Part shown: positions 55,975-64,000 of the stretch, piece after piece
Numbering within the stretch: position 1 is the first letter of the stretch
Layout: each line of letters begins with the position of its first letter
Source: Heliopora coerulea
Lineage: Eukaryota; Cnidaria; Anthozoa; Scleralcyonacea; Helioporidae
Reading direction: 5' to 3'
Assembly: GCA_030142905.1 (NCBI GenBank)
Contig: JASJOG010000008.1
Coordinates: forward strand, 1,054,001-1,118,000
Length of the DNA stretch: 64,000 nt
Program-made: the position numbers and the translations under genes
The notes under the pieces: model-generated
Told to the model about the DNA's origin: nothing
What the model saw: the letters and a program-made list of their open reading frames with translations, nothing else
The model's database searches: none

Positions 55975-56105
55975 AAGATCTGATTTTATGCGTGTCCTCA
56001 AGCTGTTTTGCTCAGAAAAACTTTCTGAGTCCCTGACGGGAATCGAACCCGTAACCTTCTGGTCGCCGATGAGATGCTCTAACCATTGAGCTACATTGAC
56101 TCAGA
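55975..56105 (-). mobile_element. tRNA-derived SINE with post-tRNA hairpin
   Basis: On the minus strand, GTAGCTCAATGGTTAGAGC (A box) is followed by GGTTACGGGTTCGATTCCCG (B box), then CAGGGACTCAGAAAGTTTTT and CTGAGCAAAACAGCTTGAGG. The hairpin CTCAGAAA...TTTCTGAG is shared with the SINE at 34214. The 5' acceptor half pairs only partly with GGGACTC, so it is a SINE and not a functional tRNA gene. Its tail sequence recurs in inverted form at 56241-56270, between two (TA)n tracts. Confidence 0.65.
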
Positions 56106-56207
56106 TGGTTAGCGAAGATTACATTTATGTACTGGTTCGTAATGATGGTAAACATATGTACTGCCAGTCTGCAAGTCTCGATATGTTTCTTATATATAGT
56201 GTTAATA

Positions 56208-56243
<36 letters not shown>

Positions 56244-56269
56244 TAAAACAGCTTGAGAACGCGCATAAA

Positions 56270-56320
<51 letters not shown>
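56208..56320. repeat. Two (TA)n tracts flanking a SINE-tail copy
   Basis: (TA)n at 56208-56240 and 56272-56320. Between them TAAAACAGCTTGAGAACGCG then CATAAAATCA matches the tail of the neighbouring SINE in opposite orientation. Confidence 0.8.
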
Positions 56321-56321
<1 letters not shown>

Positions 56322-56679
56322 AAGCTACCACAACTACATCGTTGATATAAGATCTGTCTGAGTTTGAGGAAAATGATGATAATGGTGATATTACCTGGCG
56401 GGATGCTGGGATCCCGTAGCAGGCTGAGACCCCTTCCACTGTCCATAGTTGGGTGGTATGCGAGTTGTAATAGTAATAATAATAATAATAATAAAATAAT
56501 AAGCGGGGTAATAGTTTGCCATATGATTCTTATTAATATGATGCAAAAAAATCATAGGAACTTAGATAACGACGTGAATGGGGCCGGATCTGTAAGTGAA
56601 GGTCTTTCGTCCGGCAGGTGTTCTGTGGAACAGCAGCATAGGCCCGGTCGCAATCATGTTACTGCTGTCATTACAAGAA

Positions 56680-57590
56680 TGAAGTGGACAAAGGAGGTGA
56701 ACGTAATTGTTATGGAATGTTTTTATTTAAGTAAGTCATTTACAGAAGAAGGGAAACCCATTCGTGGTTACAGGCAAAGGATGCATAGAATATGGAAAGA
56801 GAGAGAATTATTTTCAGTTTCAGAGCTGAGATTGTGAGACCAGGCAAGAATGATTAGAAAAAACGAGTGGTTAACGGCAATTGAATTGGAAGAAATAAGA
56901 CGAGTAACACAGGAAGAAGAGAGAGGTGAAGAGAACTTGGAAATGAATACGGCCACAGTGGGAACAGAAGAAGAAAATGACAATAGTAGGGATTGCACAG
57001 ACAGTTCTGGTAGTGGACAAGGGATAGAAAATATAGAAGAAGAGAATAATGTGAACAAGCAGAGTGCCAGCACCAAAAATATAGTATTGAATGATTTTGA
57101 AAAAGCATCGAATGAAGAGAAGGAAATAGTGAAAAAGATAGAGGAGTTAAAGAATAATCCAGACAGAGAAGTTGATTATGATTTTAGGAAAGTGAATAAA
57201 ATAAGAGTGGTGGAGGAAACAAAAAAGGTTAACAAGGTATTGAAGTATATTGAAACTAGCAACATTACAGAAACTAATAGGTTACTGAAAACTGTTAGTA
57301 TGTTAGTGGCGGAGAGGATAGGGATAAAGAAGAAAAATACAACAAAAAGAAATAAGGAGCCATGGTGAAAGAGAAGGATTGTTAATAATATTAAGCAAAT
57401 ACAGAAAGACTTAGCAATACTGGAACGTAAGCGAAGAAGAGAATTAACAAGTGAAGGAAAGTACAAAGTATTGGAAAGGAAGTATAACGTAAAAACAAAA
57501 GGATTGATAGTTATTATTGAGGAGTTGAAGCAAAGAGCAATTGCAAAAATAAGCAAAAATGAGAAGGTACGAGCAAAGAATTAAACAGTA
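56680..57590 (+). pseudogene. REL-LINE copy 2, N-terminal region
   Basis: MKWTKEVNVIVMECFYLSKS, GYRQRMHRIWKERELFSVSE, then a TGA at 56835 in frame with the following DQARMIRKNEWLTAIELEEI. An acidic low-complexity stretch comes next, followed by a coiled-coil-like Lys/Glu region. The KW-x-x-E-x-N, GYRKRM-x-x-IW and DQ-x-x-x-IRK pattern marks the amino end of this family. It contains no DNA-binding fingers that I can see. Confidence 0.55.
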
Positions 57591-57837
57591 TTGACAAAAT
57601 AGATCGTTCAATGTGGGTCAGAAAAGATTTTACCAAAAAATAAATGTGGAATCTAGGCAAGAAAAGATCATACTAACGCCGAAGAAAGCAAAAGGTTCTG
57701 GAGAGGAATTTGGGATGAAGTGAAAGAACACAATAAACAAGCAGAATGGTTGAAAGAAATCAAGGAAAATGCAACATATCCTTCACAAGACAATCTACTG
57801 ATAACTAAGGAGAAAGTTGAGATGCAATGCAGGAAGA

Positions 57838-58560
57838 TGCCTAATCGGAAAGCTCCATGACTTGACGGACTGCAAGGGTTTTGGATTAAATATTTGACGT
57901 TATGCCACCAAAGAATAGCGGATCAGATGGAAAAAATCTTAAATGATGAAAGCAAATTTCCTGAGTGGATGACGTCTGGCAGAACTGTTTTGTGTGTGAA
58001 GGATCCAACAAAGGGCAACGGTGCAGACAACTCTAGATCTGTAACTTGTTTGCCTTTAATGTGGAAGCTCATGACTGAGATTACAGCAGAAAGTATATTC
58101 GGGTTCTTGGAGGGCAACATGGTGTTGCTAAATGAGCAGAAAGGATACAGAAGAAAGAGTAGGGGGACTAAAGACCAATTACTCATAGATAAGATGGTTT
58201 TGAAATATTGCAGGAGAAGTACCAACCTGGCTATGGCCTGCATAAATTATAGAAAAGCCAATGATATGATACCACATTCGTAGATTACTGAATGTTTAGA
58301 AATGTTTGGGATTGCTAAGAACGTGGAACGGTTCTTAAGCCACAGCAGGTCTCAATGGAAAACGGAATTGACATCAAGTGGAGAGAGGCTGGGACAGGTA
58401 CAAATCGGGAGAGGTATATTTCAGGGAGACAGTCTATCCCCGTTATTGTTTGTACTATGTTTAACACCACTGAGTCTAGTATTAAGGAATGTGAAAGCGG
58501 GATACGAATTCAAAGGTAAACAACAAAGGATCAATCACATGTAATTCATGGATGACCTAA
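57838..58560 (+). pseudogene. REL-LINE copy 2, reverse transcriptase
   Basis: [70 protein letters not shown] (motif A, with Asp altered to Asn-like context), then a stop. GIFQGDSLSPLLFVLCLTPL (motif B) follows, and FMDDLKL (motif C), preceded by a stop. The QGDSLSPLLF and MDDLK forms distinguish it from the APE LINEs A and B in this window. Confidence 0.7.
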
Positions 58561-58595
58561 AATTGTAAGGTAAGAGTGAAGTTCAAATTGATTCC

Positions 58596-59240
58596 TTGGT
58601 CAAGACTATACTAGTGGTTAGTACAGATATCGGAATGGAATTTGGTATCAAGAAATGTGGAGTGTTGATCCTGAAAAAAGGAAAGGCTGTAGAGTGTGAA
58701 GGTATTGTTTTGCCAAACGTGGAAAAGGTGAAAATTATTGAAGATGAGAGACATAAATATTTGGGAATCTTAGAGATGGACAAAATTAAGGAAGAGGCAA
58801 TGAAAAACAGGTTCAAGAAAGAATACTTGAGAAGATTGAGATTCATTTTGAGATCAAAGCTGAATGGAAAAAATAAGTTTCAAGCAATTAACAGTAGGGC
58901 GGTAGCATTACTAAGGTACGGAGCAAAAATTGTTAAATGGAGTAATGAGGAGTTACGAAGCTTGGACAGGAAGTCGAGGACGTTGCTAACAGTGCATGGT
59001 ACCTCTCATCCTAGGAGTGATGTAGATAGGTTATATCTACCAAGAGGAAAAGGAGGAAAAGGACTAATGAGTTGTGAAAGTTGTATACGAGTAAAAGAGA
59101 ATGGTATAGGGTGGTATGTTAAGAATATCGTAGAGCCACTGTTAGTACTGGTTGGGCAAGGAGGTATAATCAATACGGAAGAATGTGTGACAAAAGAAGA
59201 GTACAAGAGAAGTAAGACAGAGGGAAAAGATCAGAAGTGA
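58596..59240 (+). pseudogene. REL-LINE copy 2, RT thumb and connector
   Basis: An open frame of 214 codons: MEFGIKKCGVLILKKGK, HKYLGILEMDKIKEEAMKN, FQAINSRAVALLRYGAKIVK, RTLLTVHGTSHPRSDVDRLY, GKGGKGLMSCESCIRVKE. These are typical connector motifs of REL-type LINEs. It starts without a natural ATG and ends in a frameshift before the knuckle. Confidence 0.65.
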
Positions 59241-59309
59241 AGCAATAAAAAGATGTATGGCTAATACTGTTGGGAGACAAGTGATGACATTGACAAGGAG
59301 AAGAAGTGG

Positions 59310-60072
59310 TTGTGGTTGAAAAAGAGTGATTTAATCACAGAAACAGAAGCTCTTATCTGTGCTGCGCAAGAACAGGCATTAAGAACAAACTACATCAAGT
59401 TCAACATAGATAAGACTGCTGAATCACCCCTATATCGAATGTGTGATGAAAAAGGAGAAAGTGCGGGACACTTGATTAGCGGATGCAAAAAGCTTGCTCG
59501 AAGGGAATATAAAAAACGACATGATAACGTGGCAAGAATAGTCCATTGGACATGATGTGGGAAACATGGCTTGGAGCGAGCAGCTCATTGGTATGATCAT
59601 ACCCCGAAAGGAGTGGTGAAAGAATTTCAGGTAGTTGCTTCACCCAAAGTTATCGCATCTTGTTATCCTCAACTACCTACACTGGCACCCATTGCTTGAG
59701 ATAAAGGTGCTATGGGATTTCATGATACAGTGTGATCATTATAGAGAATGTCGAAAACCAGATATAGTTGTTGTGGAGAAAGAAGAAAAGAAATGTTTAA
59801 TTGTTGACATTGCCATCCCTGATGATAAAAATGTTGGAGTGAAAGAAGAGGAGAAGATTCAGAAGTATGACGACCTAAAATGAGAAATTAAAGAGTTGTG
59901 GTCAATGAAGAGGGTAGATGTAGTACCAGCAGTTATCGGAGCACTCGCTACTGTGAGCAAGAAGCTGGAAAAATGGATACATGGGTTAGGAATAAAACTT
60001 ACAATAGAACATTTCCAGAAGACTTCGATTCTGGGAACAGCGAGGATATTAAGAAAGACTCTAGAAAGTTGA
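59310..60072 (+). pseudogene. REL-LINE copy 2, CCHC knuckle and endonuclease
   Basis: LYRMCDEKGESAGHLISGCK (C-x2-C is reduced to R-M-C; His and last Cys kept), HDNVARIVHWT, then a stop. After an insertion, VLWDFMIQCDHY, RKPDIVVVEKEEKKCLIVD, IAIPDDKNVGVKEEEK, a stop, then VVPAVIGALATVSKKLEKW and ILGTARILRKTLES. The KPD-x(n)-D-I-A-I-P pattern is the PD-(D/E)xK-type catalytic core. Confidence 0.65.
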
Positions 60073-60155
60073 ATGGACCAATGTCACCCTAGATTACTGG
60101 CTGTAGATGGCTTACATTGAGGATTACTAGCAGAACATCTAGCTGTGTGAATTGT

Positions 60156-60232
60156 GACAATAATAATAATAATAATAATAACAATGATAATGATGATGAT
60201 AATAACAACAATAATAATAATAATGATAATGA
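60156..60232 (+). repeat. (AAT/GAT)n microsatellite
   Basis: AATAATAATAATAATAATAA, CAATGATAATGATGATGATA and similar, directly before the coding remains of REL-LINE copy 3. Confidence 0.85.
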
Positions 60233-61075
60233 ATCACCTCTATGTCGAGTGTGCGGTGAAAAAGGAGAAAGTGTGGGACACTTGATTATTGGATGCAAAG
60301 GGTTTGCTCAAAGGGAATATAAAAGATGACATGATAACGTGACAAGAATAGTCCATTGGACATTATGTGGGAAATATGACTTGGAATGAGCAGCTCATTG
60401 GTATGATCATACCCCTAAGGGCGCATTTACACGATGCGACTGTCGTGTACGACTGTTCATTTTGATGTATCCGATTCAGTCGTAAGAGTCTTCAGGACCA
60501 ATTGCAACATTCGAGAGCGAAAAGCAAACAGAAATTGTGCTTTTATGACATAATCGCATACACCAAAATGAAGAATCGTATCGTGTAGATAGGTCTAAAA
60601 GGAGTGGTGGAATCTGATGAGATAAAAATGTTATGGGATTTCATGATACAATGTGATAATCACATAGAATGTTGAAAACCAGATATAGTTGTTGTGGAGA
60701 AAGAAGAAAAGAAATGTTTCATAATTGACATTGCCATCCCTGATGATAATACTTGAGCAAAAGAAGAGGAGAAGATTCAGGGGAATCACGAGCTACATCG
60801 ACAAATTAAAGAGTTGTGGTCAATGAAAAGGGTAGGTGTAGTACCAGTAGTCATTGGAGGACTCGATACTGTGAGCAAAAAGCAGGAAAAATGGATAGAT
60901 AGATTAGGAATAAAACTTAAAATAGAACATTTCCAGAAGACTTCGATTCTCGGAACAGCGAGGATATTAAGAAAGATTCTGGAAAGTTGAATGGACCATT
61001 GGTAGCCTAGACTACTGACTGTAGACGGCTAACTTTGATGATTACCAACAGAACGTCAACCTTTGCTAATTAAGC
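60233..61075 (+). mobile_element. REL-type LINE, copy 3 (5'-truncated)
   Basis: Repeats the 3' part of copy 2: SPLCRVCGEKGESVGHLIIG then CK (an intact CCHC: C-x2-C-x7-H-x4-C), HDNVTRIVHWTLCGKYDLE, then a 178-bp MITE insertion, then LWDFMIQCDNH, KPDIVVVEKEEKKCFIIDIA, VVPVVIGGLDTVSKKQEKW, ILGTARILRKILES. By nucleotide it is much closer to copy 2 than copy 1 is. It ends with AATAATAATAAATAAATAAA feeding into a GAA tract. Confidence 0.7.
60418..60595. mobile_element. 178-bp foldback MITE nested in REL-LINE copy 3
   Basis: The ends are inverted: left AGGGCGCATTTACACGATGC, right complement GACCTATCTACACGATACGA. Internally TTCATTTTGATGTATCCGAT is matched inversely by ATCGCATACACCAAAATGAA. It is flanked by TA (or CTA). 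Copy 2 gives the uninterrupted sequence (CATACCCCGAAAGGAGTGG), so the insertion borders are certain to within a base or two. Non-coding. Confidence 0.75.
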
Positions 61076-61079
61076 AATA

Positions 61080-61530
61080 ATAATAATAAATAAATAAAGA
61101 AGAAGAAGAAGAAGAAGAAGAAGAAGAAGAAGAAGAAAGAGAGAGAGAACGGTAAAAAGAAGTAAATGAAGAAAAATGAAGGAGTAGAAGATGAACAACA
61201 AGAAGAACAACCAGAAAAAAACGAAGATAAAGATGAAAGCTGAAGAAGATAAGAAGATAGGAACAAGAGAAAAGAAAAAAAGAAGAAAAAGAAGAGAAGA
61301 AAAAGGAGAAACAGAAGAAGAAAAAGAAGAAGAAAAAGAAGAAGAAGAAGAAGATGATGATCAAGAAAAAGTAGAAGAGGAAAAAGAAGAAGAGGAAGAA
61401 GAAGGGGAGGAAGAAAAAGAAAAGGAAGAAGAAGAAGGAGATAAAGAAGAAGAAGAAGATAAAGACGAAGAAAAACAAGAAGAAGAAGAAGAAGAAGAAG
61501 ATCAAGAAGAAGAACAAACGAATGAAGATC
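61080..61530 (+). repeat. Purine-only (GAA)n-type tract
   Basis: About 450 bases of GAA, GGA and AAA units on the plus strand. It gives a Glu/Lys-only frame (61191-61616) and Phe/Ser/Leu frames on the other strand, none of which I regard as coding. Confidence 0.9.
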
Positions 61531-61673
61531 TGGGAGATAATGTTAATATCCAAATATTCGAGGACCTATCCGGGACGTCGTGCCTGGGATCGATTATGGT
61601 TTGCAAACAAAACTAAATGAATTTTTTTGCAACCAGCCGTGGTTGAGTAATAAAATAAAAATTGTCGAGCATC

Positions 61674-61745
61674 AGTACGAGCAAAATCGTCTGGCGTTAG
61701 CCAGAGTAAAATAATGGAAGTCTTATGCCGACGGGAAGGAGTTAA
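61674..61745 (-). repeat. Hairpin MITE family, truncated copy
   Basis: The minus strand reads TTAACTCCTTCCCGTCGGCA, TAAGACTTCCATTATTTTAC, TCTGGCTAACGCCAGACGAT, TTTGCTCGT. One terminus (TTAACTCCTTCC) is kept and the other lost. Confidence 0.65.
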
Positions 61746-63089
61746 ACTGAAAGCTTCAGGTACAATTGAAGATTTTTTAACTGGGTTCTGTTTTTCTTAT
61801 TGACTATTTTTGTTTCTTGTTGCTCTTTCTGGACCCCATTTACGTTTGTGAACCTCCCGCTATCTTCCTGAGAAACCTTTGTCTCTCACTGACCTTCTCA
61901 ACCATTTGAAGACGCTTTGGGTGTGAGCTAACATCACTATGTAGATCGAAGTCACTTGATTGGAACTATGATCAAAGTCAAGCAGCATTTCCGCGAACAA
62001 AAACTTGAAAGCGAGAAAGATCATTGAATGCCACTTGTACATCAGTATACTCGCTTGTATACCTAGAACTTCTTAATGTTTCGTGGGAAAAGACTCGGGA
62101 AGTTCAGTTTAGCGGAGGGAACGAAGTTCCATCTTGCAAATAATAAACGTGAGAGGACGCTGCTTACCTACCGTCTCCCTTCACAATTATTTCATTGAGT
62201 TTTCTTTTCCCAGCTTCTTCCAGATGCATTCAGCTTAGATGCTCTCAGCTTTGGTCGATGTTGTTAATGAAAATTCGAGCTTAGTTTTATCTGAAGTAAA
62301 AGATCTAAAATAAAATACATTATATATACAAACACAAACGGCCATTGTAATTAGATATTTATTGTCTTATTGCCACTACAGTTATCCAAACCAAAGCCAC
62401 GCCGTTTTACTCTTGCTGTAATTGGCCACGTCCACTTAACTTTTATTAAGGGGTAAAGTTTAGGCCTCCAGAGCAATGACGCGCCATGAGGAGTAGTTAG
62501 AAAGGGTCATCATGTCGAGTTATATCGGAAAATGATTCGTCGTGAGGGATATTAGAGGCTGTTCGGCTCTTAGTTGACGCCGCGATCTCGAATTGGACTT
62601 GTTAAAAAACTTAAAACTTGTGACATTCAGTGAATCTTAGGTGAGAGTTAGGGTTCATAAGGAAAAGTGCTGGATCAAGATTAGGGGTAGACTAGGGTAC
62701 ATTATAGGTGCTATAGCATTAGGATTGGGTGTTTGGTTCAGGTTTAGCTTTACTTTTCATAATGTTGGTAAATCACGAAATAACTACATTACACTTTTTG
62801 CTATTCATTACCAGAAAACATATTATCATTAACACCGGTCTAGAACTCATTAACGCAAAAATACGTTCATTTTTTTTGAATCGACACTCGTTTTTGCTTT
62901 TGGCACGTTCATTTAAACGTTTTGCATGAAAAGTAACATTCATTAGCATAGATACGAAACCATTTGCATGGCGGCTCATGTTAGCAATAGTCTCTTTCCC
63001 TATAAGTCTTGAAGGACTGAATGGGTGTTCACACCCATGTCCATTTGGACATAGATGTTCATATCCAAACTGAACACCCATGTCCATTT
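61746..63089. other. Intergenic DNA, no supported gene
   Basis: No recognisable coding frame. Near 63026-63092 the words AACACCCATGTCCATTTG (twice) and GGACATAGATGTTCATATCC form a small direct and inverted repeat next to the larger inverted repeat at 63090. Confidence 0.45.
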
Positions 63090-63593
63090 GATAGTTGTCC
63101 AGTCTGTTGCAAGGTCGATTTAAGGGTATATGAGTCGTGACATGCGTATTTCAAACTGTTAACGAACTTTAGTTCACAGCACTTTGCTAACACACATCAA
63201 CTTTCGCATCTTTGAAAAAAAAATTGTTTTGCAATCATAACTATATACAGGTCATTACAGGTTATGTAACGAAACGTTAGTGATTAAAAATTATTTTGAT
63301 TATCAACTGGTTCGTTTTTTGTTGGTTCAACAATGCCTCTACTAAGAATAATATGCTGGGCAATAATATTCATGACATGGCTACGATTCCCGCCTGGTGT
63401 TTCAATCGTCTCGACTTCGCGATCTAAGCTTACAGTGATGAAAGCTTTGATCACGAAATAGTTTTTGTCTAAGACGTCAAAGTTGATGTGTGTTAGCAAA
63501 GTACTGTGAACTAAATTTCGTTAACAGTTTGAAACATACATGTCAGGATTTCATATAACCTTAAATCGACTCTGCAACAGACTGGACAACTGT
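63090..63593. repeat. Inverted repeat, arms about 115 bp, loop about 275 bp
   Basis: The left arm (63090-63202: GATAGTTGTCCAGTCTGTTG ... TTGCTAACACACATCAACTT) is matched inversely at 63478-63593 (AAGTTGATGTGTGTTAGCAA ... CAACAGACTGGACAACTGTC) with scattered differences. The loop holds an anonymous frame (63284-63499, minus). The outer part of the right arm belongs to the dispersed repeat also seen at 18184. Confidence 0.65.
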
Positions 63594-64000
63594 CTTGCGT
63601 AATTGAAATTTTATTTCCACTGCTGTATAGTGAGTCGAAAGGTGTTAATGATCCTATGCTGGCTCTATGGAATGACCTTTCAAGCAAATGGTTGCGTATC
63701 TATGGTAATAAATGTTATTTTTCATGCAAAAATTTTAAATGAGCACGACTAAAGCGTAAATAGCCCTTATTCATAAATGGCGTCTTATTTGATATTCTTT
63801 TGTATACATTTCAATTAGCCCTTATAACCTCGTGTGAGAGCAAAAATTCTTTAAACAACGGGGCTATAAGGGCTAATTGATATGCTCATAAAAGAATACT
63901 AGATAAGGAGCCATTTCTGAATAACGTCTATTAGTGTCGATTCAATAAGATGAATGTATTTTTGCGTTATTGAGTTCGAGATTGGCGTTAATGAAAGTAT
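63536..64000 (+). repeat. Dispersed repeat copy 2, interrupted by a MITE, runs off the window
   Basis: Matches 18184-18480 in order (CTTGCGTAATTGAAAT, GGTTGCGTATCT, ATGCAAAAATTTTAA, TGTCGATTCA, TTGGCGTTAATGA) but with a 173-bp insertion between the last two landmarks. Confidence 0.7.
63759..63931. mobile_element. 173-bp MITE nested in the dispersed repeat
   Basis: The left end AATAGCCCTTATTCATAAAT and the right end read inversely, AATAGACGTTATTCAGAAAT, are near-perfect TIRs, and inversion continues inward (TATTCTTTT, CAATTAGCCCTTATA). It is flanked on both sides by TA (63757-63758 and 63932-63933), suggesting a TA-target superfamily such as Tc1/mariner. The copy of the host repeat at 18.4 kb lacks it. 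Confidence 0.75.

Larger units (their letters stand above)
56580..60110 (+). mobile_element. REL-type LINE, copy 2 (nearly full length)
   Basis: A non-LTR retrotransposon of the restriction-like-endonuclease group (R4/Dong/NeSL style by motif, exact clade unsure). In order: a Lys/Glu-rich N-terminal region (56680-57590), RT (about 57840-58560), thumb (58596-59240), CCHC knuckle (59430-59520), REL endonuclease (59700-60072). About eight or more stops and frameshifts inactivate it, several of them single C-to-T-type changes to stops. A region of about 60-75 bases (59606-59690) between the knuckle and REL is absent from copy 3. Confidence 0.7.

Noticed and set aside
56034..56104. Functional tRNA gene
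   Set aside because: A and B boxes are good, but the acceptor stem pairs only partly and the sequence continues into a SINE tail shared with other copies.
61191..61616. 141-codon Glu/Lys-only open frame
   Set aside because: It is generated by a purine-only simple repeat. The few complex residues at the end do not form a domain and no splice or promoter context supports it.
62640..62760. Interstitial telomeric repeat
   Set aside because: Only two or three imperfect TTAGGG-like words, not in register. Ordinary G/T-rich sequence.

Overview
The window looks like nuclear DNA of a marine invertebrate, most probably a cnidarian of the stony-coral or sea-anemone type. The reasons are AT-rich, repeat-dense sequence, short introns with GT/AG borders, several kinds of decayed retroelement, tRNA-derived SINEs and many foldback MITEs. 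The call rests on style and on the heparan-sulfate enzymes (animal-specific), not on a marker gene. Nothing here is prokaryotic: no operons, no CRISPR array, no rRNA.

Host genes. Two intact, intronless heparan-sulfate 6-O-sulfotransferase (HS6ST) paralogs lie head to head: one on the minus strand (3940-5034) and one on the plus strand (22297-23355). About 17 kb of mostly transposon-derived DNA separates them. Each has an N-terminal membrane anchor and the PAPS-binding motifs, so they would sulfate heparan sulfate in the Golgi. A second host gene is visible only through its splice sites. It runs on the plus strand from about 44.16 to at least 53.34 kb as small Lys/Ser/Arg-rich exons joined in compatible reading frames (44164-44339, 44418-44616, 44699-44821, 47676-47747, 50746-50946, 53205-53336), with a 40-base optional exon at 46873-46912 that would break the frame. 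I do not recognise its product. A possible small membrane-protein exon lies upstream on the other strand (43440-43785).

Mobile elements. Two APE-type LINEs of CR1/L2 style (10456-14307 and about 25643-28870) encode a zinc finger, endonuclease and reverse transcriptase. The first carries a 2A-like ribosome-skipping motif (GDIETNPGP) and the second a decayed version. Each is preceded by a short tandem array: CAAGTC-like for the first, and for the second at least 13 copies of TGACCTTGA, the reverse complement of the extended nuclear-receptor half-site TCAAGGTCA. A different LINE family, with a CCHC knuckle and restriction-like endonuclease (REL), is present as three same-strand copies at 55.0-61.0 kb. 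Other remains are a hAT-type transposase (6.5-8.2 kb, minus), a Ty3/gypsy pol fragment (39.4-40.55 kb), Penelope-like GIY-YIG fragments (10.0 and 49.4 kb), and a possible Myb/SANT-like fragment (5.9 kb). All these coding regions are broken.

Non-coding structure. There are at least eight foldback or MITE-type elements. One of them sits inside a dispersed repeat whose empty site is also in this window (18.2 versus 63.76 kb). Other structures are a roughly 100-bp hairpin MITE family present five times, tRNA-derived SINEs with a post-tRNA hairpin and one clear 14-bp target-site duplication, a very diverged tandem array with a period near 70-90 bp (14.9-16.3 kb), pentanucleotide satellites around 38-39 kb, long purine/pyrimidine-asymmetric tracts at 9.1, 54.3 and 61.3 kb, and a cluster of palindromes at 42.1-42.4 kb. 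Long stretches between these hold no gene I can support.
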